DNA of 64,000 bases from Epithemia pelagica (taxonomy: Eukaryota > Bacillariophyta > Bacillariophyceae > Surirellales > Surirellaceae). The stretch is from positions 3,348,001 through 3,412,000 of the forward strand of contig OX337231.1 of the NCBI GenBank assembly GCA_946965045.2, written 5' to 3'. The translations under genes were made by a program, and so were the position numbers. The notes below the pieces were generated by a model. That model was given only the letters and a program-made list of their open reading frames with translations, was not told the origin of the DNA and did not search any database. This document shows, piece after piece, positions 47,434 to 55,894 of this stretch; the stretch's first letter is position 1, and each line of letters opens with the position of its first letter.

Positions 47434-48460
47434 TTATAGTCCAGCGTCACGTTTCAGCTTCTCCAGTTCATCATCGACTTTCGTGCCTCCAGACGAAGCA
47501 GCGCCAGTAGAAGACGATGAGGAAGATTTGCGGGCTGAAGGATCAGCATCCCCAGACAATAGACCCTTCAGCTTCTGCAATTCGCTATCTACGGATGACG
47601 AAGCCTCCAATGCTTTGAACTGTGCCTCAACAGATGATTCAGCAGATCCAGGCAAGGCATTGCCACCGATAGAGCCCATTTCTGCCGACACTTCTGCAGC
47701 AGCTTCCAGCGCTTCTACTTTTTCTTCCATTCGAGCGAAAGCATCCATTGACGTTTTGCCTGTAATACCACCAAGCATATCATTCACTTGTTGTGTAGAT
47801 TGAGCAGTTCTGGCACGGGCAACGAATTGATCTTTCTTTGCCTTTGCCTCTAAAATCTTCTTCTCCAACGCTTGCATTCCCTCATACAGTTTATCGATGG
47901 AATCAGCTTGAGCATCAACTTGTTGCTGCAAACTTTCAGCCTCCTCAGTATGGGCCTGTCTGCGAGAAAGCGCCTCTCTTGCCAGTTCTTCGGCCCCTTT
48001 CTGAAGGGCTAGTTGGGCGCGTTTGTACCAATCATCCGCCATTGCTTCAGCTTGCTCTTTTTGTTTCAAAAGCCTTCGCTGCGTTGCCGTCACTTCAGCG
48101 TACGACTGGCGAACCTTTACGAGATCTTTCTGGAGAACGCAACCATTTGTTTAGGCTGTACCTTAGCAAATGTTGCAAAAAAGCATTAACTCCACGTACC
48201 TGCATATCTTCCACAGCCTGGTTCATAATTTTCTCTGGATCTTCCAATTTCTGCAAGATGCTGTTCAGGTTGGACTTTGCAACTCTGGAGAAGCGGTCAA
48301 ACAGGTTCATTGAAAGAGCAGTCGTCGAATCAGCGGCAACCGGGGAGTTGGATACGATGGATCGACCCAGGAAAGCTGTTCTATGGCTCACGGGGGCGAA
48401 TGCCACTGACAGTCCAACGACCAGAGCGATCGCAAGCGATCTTTCGATAACATATACCAT
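47434..48460 (-). CDS. VIPP1: VIPP1/IM30 (PspA family) plastid membrane protein (two exons, 318 aa)
   Basis: Exon 1 is 48460-48200, ending GATATGCAG|GTACGT. The intron is 48130-48199 (70 bp) and exon 2 is 48129-47434. The leader MVYVIERSLAIALVVGLSVA plus FAPVSHRTAFLG carries a VAFAP cleavage motif, the hallmark of import into complex plastids. The mature part starts near MNLFDRFSRVAKSNLNSILQ, the PspA/IM30 N-terminal amphipathic helix. EDPEKIMNQAVEDMQ follows, then the long coiled coil (VRQSYAEVTATQRRLLKQKE, QQQVDAQADSIDKLYEG). VIPP1 polymerises on thylakoid membranes and is needed for their biogenesis. A Ser-rich acidic C-terminal tail is typical of VIPP1. Only the spliced form is continuous; each exon alone looks truncated. 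Confidence 0.9.
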
Positions 48461-48762
48461 GGTACTTTATATTTGTGGCAATTATTTCTGGAACACAAGA
48501 AGATCTTCGACGGCTGATAAGACTAACTCAGGCCAGAGTGAATGCACACAGCAAGAAAAGAGCACGTTTGATGCCGTCGTCACTCGTCACTGCAACTTCA
48601 GCGCGTGACCCAAAAGCGACCACATCTACTATCACGTAGGCATCAGTAGGTAGTTCGTTCGGAGCAGCCTTTAGTTTAGAGTTGGTAAGAGTATGTAGGA
48701 GTAGGAGAGGAGAGGAAGCTGAAAAGGAGTTCCTTACGGATAGAGACTTGAAGTTGTTATGC
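48461..48762. other. Intergenic region upstream of VIPP1
   Basis: This short stretch holds the VIPP1 promoter and the 3' end of the glycosyltransferase gene. GTAGGTAG-type short repeats lie near 48640-48705. Confidence 0.5.
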
Positions 48763-50067
48763 TTATGACGCGGGTCGAAATTTCTTTAGTTGCATCTTGG
48801 AAGATTGTTTACAGGAGTGATGCTTTGTACATTGTCCCAAAAGAGCATCATCCACGATAGCAGGTAGATCACTCAATAGGTTGGACCGAGCAACCACAAG
48901 GTTGTCCGTGCTCACACCATACCTAGAAGGTAGCTCGCGCCACAATTTCTCGTGAAAACTCACAAACCGGTGGGAGATTTGTTCACGACCATCTCTAGCT
49001 TTGTTCGGCAATACACCAGACATTCCAGCCGATGTGGGTGTCCGTGCTCTTAAAACACAAGTTTGTGGAGTTGGAGCGATCCGTTGCAAACACTTGTCAT
49101 GTCGATTTGGCATCTGGCAAGGTGGTATCGTTTTTGAGAGCTTGTGATGTTTTTGAGTTGGGAGATCGTTTTTTGTCGCGTTGACTTCGTACAAATATGT
49201 CAAACCAGGAGTCACACAAGCATGGCTATGAGTACAGATGAGCAACCCATCCTTCGAGTGCCCATCAAATGGGCTATATAATTGCCATTCAAGCGAATCA
49301 AAAGAGCAAAATGTGATCCATGATATCTGGTTTGCCTGCGACGATAGCATGGGTGCGACTCGGGCCTGTAGAGACGCAAGGAAGCCTGATGACAGCGCAT
49401 CGTCTGCATCCAAGCGGGTCTCTAGCCGGGGCTTTTGTAAGGAAGCTTCATGATACGACATGATGAGATCATAGCTTCCTGCGAGAACGGATTCCCTTGT
49501 TACATCCTTGATTCCATGACGAATATCGTCGTCGTTTTGATTGGAAGCGATGAGAACAGCATTTGGAAGTTTGAGCACTTCATTGCAAAGATCGCGAAGC
49601 AAACTCCCATCAAGATTTGGATCCGTTCGAATTATCCAGAGGAATTCAGAAGTTGTCTGATGCATCATACTGGGAAGTGTGATTGTGCGAAAGAGGTCCA
49701 ATCTCGCTCTCCCCAGGTGGATGAGATGTGGTTGCAGTTGCATGAAGCGAGTATGAACAGTATGGACAACATCGAACTGATTTCTCCACATGCGCTGAGC
49801 GAATGTGTGGTCTTCCCAGTCATGCCTCTCTGTGCCTTCCGTTTTGGTTCGTGACAACGCTTTTGTTGCGTTACGAGGAATCGTCCTGCCCACACCGTCC
49901 CTCAGCAATCCTCGATTTTGGTTTCCATCAACTATTCCGTCAAGCACCCAGATTCCTAGAACCAACCAGTAAAGAGCTAGAAGAATGGACCAAACTCCCG
50001 CCAGAGGATTCCATGTCATCAAACTAGTGCGACGCAGAGAGGAAGATCTTGAACTCATATGTTTCAT
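48763..50067 (-). CDS. Putative rhamnosyltransferase-type Golgi glycosyltransferase (434 aa)
   Basis: The first ATG is 50067; the frame upstream opens only with GTG. Residues ~20-45 form a type II signal anchor (WSILLALYWLVLGIWVLDGI). The catalytic domain contains HTVHTRFMQLQPHLIHLGRA, LFRTITLPSMMHQTTSEFLW, IIRTDPNLDGSLL and TRLDADDALSSGF, where DADD is the metal/nucleotide-sugar DxD site. The set resembles the bacterial/algal putative rhamnosyltransferase family (PF11316). Likely sited in the Golgi. Donor and acceptor are not evident. The C-terminal ~120 residues are less conserved and Cys-bearing. Confidence 0.75.
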   Translation of the reverse strand: MKHMSSRSSSLRRTSLMTWNPLAGVWSILLALYWLVLGIWVLDGIVDGNQNRGLLRDGVGRTIPRNATKALSRTKTEGTERHDWEDHTFAQRMWRNQFDVVHTVHTRFMQLQPHLIHLGRARLDLFRTITLPSMMHQTTSEFLWIIRTDPNLDGSLLRDLCNEVLKLPNAVLIASNQNDDDIRHGIKDVTRESVLAGSYDLIMSYHEASLQKPRLETRLDADDALSSGFLASLQARVAPMLSSQANQISWITFCSFDSLEWQLYSPFDGHSKDGLLICTHSHACVTPGLTYLYEVNATKNDLPTQKHHKLSKTIPPCQMPNRHDKCLQRIAPTPQTCVLRARTPTSAGMSGVLPNKARDGREQISHRFVSFHEKLWRELPSRYGVSTDNLVVARSNLLSDLPAIVDDALLGQCTKHHSCKQSSKMQLKKFRPAS

Positions 50068-50447
50068 GGCGATGCAAAAGAGGATATAATAAAAAATATG
50101 ACACGACAATATGTCGTGCTCGTTTGCGACACAACCAAGGTAGTGTCGAAAGTTGAGATCCACACGAAAGGAAGCGAATTTTCATTTCTTTTGTTGATTG
50201 AATGAGACTGAATCCGTCGCCTTCACTCATTTTTCTCCCCATTCCCCGAGTTGGGTTTCGTGGGAAGTGGGAAGTGTGCTGATCAAATGGAAGCTCGGCT
50301 GGCGCGAAAGAAACGGCAGTCCGAAGCCATCACACATTCTTTGTGCGACCAAATAATGATGGATCTTTTCGTTGTTGTCTCGCCACCACAGCAAGCTTAT
50401 TGATCCAGGTGATCTCGACAGGCCTGCCGCTTTGTTACTGGCATCCA
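50068..50447. other. Divergent intergenic region
   Basis: This contains the promoters of the glycosyltransferase and IBA57. An ATG at 50287 opens about 38 codons in another frame, which could be a leader exon for IBA57; I see no compelling splice pair. Confidence 0.45.
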
Positions 50448-52136
50448 ATGACATCAACGGGAACCAAGGTGGTGGGAAGCTTCGGCCGTTTGTGGGGCCG
50501 AGGGTACGAATGTTTGAGTCCGAACCTTAGACGGATTTTGTCCGTGTCGGGCTCTGGGGCCACAACATACTTGCAGGGTTTGGTGACTTCGGATCTCAAA
50601 TCACCCCCTACGGCTCCAACACCGGAACCAATCGGCTTGGCAGAACCAGGAATACCGAAGCGTTTCCAGTCGACATCTGACCTGAAAGAATCAGATTATG
50701 GAAGTGTAACCTTTGATGAAAAACTTCGGGCGACTTGTTTCCTCGACGCCAAAGGGAGGATTGTTACAGACTCGCTGCTTTGGAAAATCAATGAGGAACA
50801 ATACTACATTGATGTTCCAACGTCTGCTGCGGACATCTTATTGGATCATTTGAGGCAATATAAGTTAAGACGAACCAAAGTTGTTATTGAGGACAAGACT
50901 GATCGGATGAAGTCGCACGTCATATTTGGATCTCTCAACGCAGAAGAGCCCCCTCCACCGCAAGGACTTGTTGCCAGAATGGATCCGCGTCACCCGAGTT
51001 TAGGGATGCGCCTGCTAGAAAATTCGGAGGAAACTCAACCTGGCTTTGATTTCTCTGCAATGATGAAGAAGGCGTTCACGAACATGGATGGTAACTACGA
51101 GTTGGTCCGCCGTCTTGCAGGTGTGGCAGAGGGTGCGGAAATCACGGGACAAGTTGCCTTGCAAACCAATCAAGAATTTATGAATGCTGTTAGCTTTGAC
51201 AAAGGTTGCTATCTCGGACAAGAACTTACAGCGCGAGTGCAGCATACGGGTGCCATCCGAAAACGCGTTGTACCACTTCTGCTGCTAGACAAAACGTACG
51301 AAATCCCGAAACAGTGGAAAGTAGCCTCCGACTTCCAACGAGGTCGGTCCATTAACCGATACACAGAGAAGCAGCTTAGAAGGTTGCCCAGTCGTCAGCC
51401 CAGGCTATCGGTATCTACTGCAGGACACTTTGTTATGCTTGCGACCGGCAGTATGCTCGATCCGGATCAAGTAAAGGGCTCCAACGCAGAGAAGGAATAT
51501 GAAACAGCAGAACAGCTGATAGATGTCTTAGACGAACTCGCAGTTCATGGAGCCAAGATCATCGATACAGCAGATGATCAGACGATTGGGAAAATTTTGA
51601 GCCCACCTGTCCCAGGATCCAACATTGTGAATGCTCTGTGTCGACTAGACAGCATTGCGCTAATGGGAAACAACATGTGGAACCACCACAACAAGGTCCG
51701 GATTGGTGATTCTGACGTTATTTTTCGTTATCTACCATTCGTGCCATTGTGGTGGCCACGCCTTGACCCAGAGACAGGTAAAGCGGAAGAGGCTCATGAA
51801 GATGACGACGAAGAGATCCCCGGTGAAGAGCTCCCAAATCCCAATATTTGGGAGCTTCCAGACGATGCTTATTCAAAAATGGTGGAGAACGGAGACATAT
51901 CAATTGAACAGGAGGAGATAATGGATGACGAGGAAAACGACCCTGATAAGCCAACTATTGGGTTGATGACGGCGCTTGGAAGCGTCGGCAAGAAAGCTTC
52001 ACAGGAAGAACTAAAGGAACAGAGAAAAGAGGAACTTGAGAGCATAAAAGCGGGAAAGCGGACAACTCCGCATACAGAAAAGGACGATTGGTTTAAGCCG
52101 GAAGAGAAATCAGACGACAATCACGAAAAGGCATGA
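50448..52136 (+). CDS. IBA57: IBA57 / YgfZ-GcvT-like Fe-S cluster assembly factor with long acidic tail (562 aa)
   Basis: This folate-fold protein helps mature [4Fe-4S] proteins in mitochondria. The signature K-G-C-Y-x-G-Q-E is present as KGCYLGQELTAR near residue 251. Upstream are LSVSGSGATTYLQGLVTSDL and DAKGRIVTDSLLW, the GcvT-like N-domain. ATG 50448 is the first in frame; residues 1-25 (VVGSFGRLWGRGYECLSPNL) could be part of a presequence, but an upstream exon may be missing. After the usual ~360 residues comes an unusual ~200-residue extension with acidic and Lys-rich stretches (HEDDDEEIPGEELPNPNIWE, EEIMDDEENDPDK) that I cannot assign. Confidence 0.85.
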   Translation: MTSTGTKVVGSFGRLWGRGYECLSPNLRRILSVSGSGATTYLQGLVTSDLKSPPTAPTPEPIGLAEPGIPKRFQSTSDLKESDYGSVTFDEKLRATCFLDAKGRIVTDSLLWKINEEQYYIDVPTSAADILLDHLRQYKLRRTKVVIEDKTDRMKSHVIFGSLNAEEPPPPQGLVARMDPRHPSLGMRLLENSEETQPGFDFSAMMKKAFTNMDGNYELVRRLAGVAEGAEITGQVALQTNQEFMNAVSFDKGCYLGQELTARVQHTGAIRKRVVPLLLLDKTYEIPKQWKVASDFQRGRSINRYTEKQLRRLPSRQPRLSVSTAGHFVMLATGSMLDPDQVKGSNAEKEYETAEQLIDVLDELAVHGAKIIDTADDQTIGKILSPPVPGSNIVNALCRLDSIALMGNNMWNHHNKVRIGDSDVIFRYLPFVPLWWPRLDPETGKAEEAHEDDDEEIPGEELPNPNIWELPDDAYSKMVENGDISIEQEEIMDDEENDPDKPTIGLMTALGSVGKKASQEELKEQRKEELESIKAGKRTTPHTEKDDWFKPEEKSDDNHEKA

Positions 52137-52417
52137 AAAACTGATTCAAAGATTAGCAGGGTAGCTGCCACCCAACAAGCATTGCAGATAATTGGGAATC
52201 TACTCTCTAGAGATGTTCATTAAGATCCTAGCCCCATCGACTTCATCTCGACCACGTGATTTAAATCACCATATCATGATCCAGAAATAAAACGACCTGC
52301 GACTACACTGTGACATTAGTGCCTGGTCGACCAATGGAACTGATCCTGGACCTCTAGAGGTCGATCTATCTAGTGGGTATTGTTTGAGATCTAGAGGAGC
52401 AAGGGCTTGACAGTTTT
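52137..52417. other. Intergenic region with palindromes
   Basis: A perfect 14-bp palindrome GACCTCTAGAGGTC lies at 52349-52362. No gene is seen. Confidence 0.5.
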
Positions 52418-53245
52418 CTAATCCTCAAACAATGGGTGAATAGGGAATCCCGGTTCAAATCCTAGCTTGAGATAGATTCGGTTGGTCGATCTAGGATTTG
52501 GGCACACCCAGAACTGAAGATCAAACCTATTTGCATCAGGGTGGTAATAAAAGCTTGAACTTGGTGTTGTCATCCCAAACCAGCTGGTCGCAAAAGCCAC
52601 AAACTGGCTTGAAACCATGTCATGATTTGATGGTAGTGTGATCCAGTCTTCAATATGATGCCGATCCATGAGCGCTCCTGTTACACCAGAGCGATAGAGA
52701 AAACCATCATTGGGAATGTGAAAGTGAACAAACTTGTCAACACGACCTCCTCGAGCGTGACGAACTTCTTTTGTCTCAATCGTGGCCTGGAAAAGAAGAT
52801 TGTCGTGGAAGAATCCTGGCGTTGCCTTCGCAATGACTCCGTACGCATCAGCTGGTCCAGCACCTTGAACCCAATCGTAGGTGGGGATTTGGGTTTGGGG
52901 GGAAGCAACGAGTGACTGGAAGACTGTGTAGAGGTAACCAGCGCTCATTCTTGGACGTAGCTCCTCGTCGATGGTGGACGGCTCATTGGGTTCGTGAAGT
53001 GGTGCCATACAGTGGTAGGCAATCCCATGTTAGCGATACCCATAAAGGAACTCAGCATGCGGTCTTCGGGGGGATAGTCGTCGATAGAACCTCTTGAAAC
53101 GCTCGTAGGCTTCAACCTGCTGTTGTAGTTGCGCTTCGTCTGGAACGAAGGGATTGGCTGACGCATTCAGAAATCTTGTCCCTTGTTCAGGATCTCCTTG
53201 TTTCTCCTCCTCTCCTTCGTTCTCCTCTTCATTTGGATTAGACAT
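52418..53245 (-). pseudogene. Unknown gene interrupted by one in-frame TAA
   Basis: Two open stretches lie in the same frame on the minus strand: 53245-53033 (71 codons, acidic N-terminus MSNPNEEENEGEEEKQ) and 53008-52418 (196 codons from ATG). A single TAA at 53030-53032 and seven sense codons separate them. The downstream part is a well-formed globular sequence with aromatic-rich blocks (DWVQGAGPADAYGV, HIPNDGFLYRSGVTGA, FYYHPDANRFDLQFWVCPNP). It may be a nonsense pseudogene, a gene starting at 53008, or a readthrough case. It lies just left of the TIR element. I do not recognise the family. Confidence 0.5.
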
Positions 53246-53458
53246 GCTGCCTGAAACAGAGCCGTAGTAATCTGCGAGATCGATCGCTTAACTGGTAATG
53301 AGTGGTTGCCTGTTGCTGCTGCGATTTGGCCCTCTGAGTCCCCTTCAACCACTTGGTCCACTATTAGAAAGCAGTGCCATACCCATGTAAAATAGCACGG
53401 TATAAAAATTGTGATCTTAACCCTTTCAGCCCGGCACTTTTTTTGGCCCGGTCACTTA

Positions 53459-53607
53459 CCCCCAAGCAGGGGTGAGTCCAGGTCGCATATAAGTCGTACC
53501 TAAAGGTACATTCTCTTTCTCACCCCCTTGGCTCGACCACCCAAATTTGGCGATTTTACGACATTGATACAAATCGCATTTCACCTCAACGCATCCACCA
53601 CGGTGCC
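53459..53607 (+). repeat. Left terminal inverted repeat
   Basis: Three blocks match the right TIR in order: the outer 23 bp; TTCTCACCCCCTTGGCTCGA (about 53516-53537); and CGACATTGATACAAAT (about 53559-53574), followed by a looser match to CATCCACCACGGTG. Spacers between blocks differ between ends. Confidence 0.88.
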
Positions 53608-53735
53608 AAACAAGTGAGGTCGATTTCATCCGCATTGCAGGTTTTCCAACCACACCCAAGCCCCTCTAAGCTTTACCATACTACCAACGACACTTCTGCT
53701 TACTTGGTGTTGTATTCAATTGTCCATCCACAAGC

Positions 53736-55832
53736 ATGGACAGCCAGCAAAACACCCCATTTCGGAACAACAACAACGAAGGCGGAGATCCATCGACCGC
53801 ATCCGCAACCGGCTCTAGTACATTGCTTCCGTCGTTCCATTCGGTCCACAACCCTACCGACCGTCCTTCCCATGGTCCGGACCTTCTGCAACAGGCCATA
53901 GAAGCCGTCTTCACAGATTGGCATGGGAAGACCGCCCGTCCGTGGCAGATCGACGCCACAAAGCAAGTTCTCCTGCGCCACATTGGCCCTTCTACACCAC
54001 CGTCCATGCTACGTCCTCTCCTCCTTGTTCGTTCGACCGGCGGCGGCAAATCGGCCGTCCGTGACATCGGTGGTATTCTGTGTGGAGGGATCACAGTAAC
54101 AATTGTCCCCTTACTGAGTTTGGCAGCCGACCAAACGTCCAAATTGAAGCACATATCGTTGGCCAACCATCTTTCCAACCGCCTCCAAGTCTTTAATCTT
54201 GATGTTCTTCGTTCCGGTCGACTCAATAACATTCTCCGTCGTCATTTGGAGAATTTACCTAACGACGATCCAGCAAAGAAGAGGATCTTTATATTTACGT
54301 CACCCCAAAAAATCAGCAACGATCCCTCTTGGCAAGCGACCATTGCCCAATGTTGTTCCAATGGAACCTTACGTCTTGTGGCCATCGACGAATGCCATCT
54401 GTTCGCCACTCACGGAATGGAATTCCGTGAAGAATTCGGAGCATTGAGAAAGTGTTTTTTCAAAGTCCTACAAAAAAAAACCAAGGTCCCCATCCCAGTC
54501 ATTTTCATGACTGCCACAGCCTCCCCACCTATGTTGCAAGACTTGTCCAGTCTCACCGGAATCTCCTTCGACTTCTCCAACGATCTAGTTTGGCCTTTCC
54601 ATCATTCAGGAGTAGAGCGACGAAATGTGCTCCTTGACCTTTCATTCAAGGATTCTCCTACTACCCGCATCAAATCCGAGTTAAGGAAGACCTGCCGGCT
54701 GCCGGGTGGTAGGAAATTGATGGTGTATTCAAACTCGCGGAAGGCTATCACCAACTTACACGAGAAGTCTCGTGTGAAGCTTAACCATTTGAATCACCGT
54801 GATGGAATTCAAAAAGATGTTCTGCTTGTACACGGCAATATGTTCCGGGAACAAAAGTTCCACCATACGGACATATTTGTCGGCAAGCCTCTCCTTGACG
54901 AATGCCCAACGACTGGACGGGCTCTACAATTTGACCCTGTTGCGTACTTTGCTACTGCCGGCACGGCAAGTTCAGGTATCGACTGTGGCGAGGTTGATAA
55001 GGTTATTTTCCATGGAATACCTGCAAGCTTACAAGACCTGCTTCAGTGTTCCGGCCGATGTGGCCGAAGTCAGCGTGCAACACCTGCTAACTCTTCCTTC
55101 ACAATCGTCATGTCCCTCAACAGCCTTGTATCTATCATGACCCGTATCTTCATTATACCCAAATATGAAGAATCCAAAAAGGCGTCACAAACCGCAACAA
55201 CCACGGACAACGCCACAAGCAGTCCAGGAACAAAGGTCTCTGCTGCTACTACAATGCCTGCTCATGTCCTTGCTGAGCGCCAATGGCAGAATCTCTTGAG
55301 TGTCCTGTCGTTGCTATGTCTTGATAATGGCAAGTGCATCCATTCGCAATTAGAGTCCATGATGCTCAATCCACACCACCCATCCGTTTGTGATATTCCA
55401 CTTCGTTGCAATGGTGCCTGCTGGCGCTGTCGTGAGAAGCCCATATCTACGGCATTGGACTGTCGCGTTGATATCGAAGCATTGAAGCAATACTTCGTTC
55501 GTATCTTCATCACTGACAAAGTTCGTCCCTCCCAGCTATCCCTTCACAAGGACGTGTTCCTTAACACACTTGTTGATTTCGAAACTGAGGACCGAGAGGG
55601 CAAGAAGAAGAAGGCATTTGGCCGCCGAGTTTTTCGGATTAAAACCAAGGCAACCATAAGACAACGGGCTAAGGCTACCATCATGAAATGCTTCGCCAGT
55701 CGCATTCTGGAGCCGGATGTTGATGGCTTTCAGCTTCGAGTTAAATTGGGGTACGATACCAACGGCAATCCACGTATGAATCTACCTGGGGCATGGGATG
55801 GCTTTGCCATCTTTCCTTCTAAAGACTCGTAA
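53736..55832 (+). CDS. RecQ-like superfamily 2 helicase of the TIR element (698 aa)
   Basis: The ATG is at 53736, 129 bp inside the left TIR. SF2 motifs: Walker A STGGGKS (~101), motif Ia VPLLSLAADQ, DECH box AIDECHLF (~217), motif III FMTATASPP (~257), then YSNSRKA, LLVHGNMF and TAGTASSGIDCGEVDKVIFH, and motif VI LQCSGRCGRSQRA (~440). The order and the DEAH-to-SAT spacing fit RecQ-type helicases. After the core, a Cys cluster (CDIPLRCNGACWRCREK) may bind zinc, as in RecQ. It probably unwinds element DNA or repairs donor gaps during transposition; this is inference. Helicase activity needs the G-K-S and D-E-C-H residues, which are all present. Confidence 0.85.
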   Translation: MDSQQNTPFRNNNNEGGDPSTASATGSSTLLPSFHSVHNPTDRPSHGPDLLQQAIEAVFTDWHGKTARPWQIDATKQVLLRHIGPSTPPSMLRPLLLVRSTGGGKSAVRDIGGILCGGITVTIVPLLSLAADQTSKLKHISLANHLSNRLQVFNLDVLRSGRLNNILRRHLENLPNDDPAKKRIFIFTSPQKISNDPSWQATIAQCCSNGTLRLVAIDECHLFATHGMEFREEFGALRKCFFKVLQKKTKVPIPVIFMTATASPPMLQDLSSLTGISFDFSNDLVWPFHHSGVERRNVLLDLSFKDSPTTRIKSELRKTCRLPGGRKLMVYSNSRKAITNLHEKSRVKLNHLNHRDGIQKDVLLVHGNMFREQKFHHTDIFVGKPLLDECPTTGRALQFDPVAYFATAGTASSGIDCGEVDKVIFHGIPASLQDLLQCSGRCGRSQRATPANSSFTIVMSLNSLVSIMTRIFIIPKYEESKKASQTATTTDNATSSPGTKVSAATTMPAHVLAERQWQNLLSVLSLLCLDNGKCIHSQLESMMLNPHHPSVCDIPLRCNGACWRCREKPISTALDCRVDIEALKQYFVRIFITDKVRPSQLSLHKDVFLNTLVDFETEDREGKKKKAFGRRVFRIKTKATIRQRAKATIMKCFASRILEPDVDGFQLRVKLGYDTNGNPRMNLPGAWDGFAIFPSKDS

Positions 55833-55894
55833 TGGTTCCTATACTGATAGGAACTCTCAATTCGTGTATTCAATGAAATAACTATAAAGTATGT

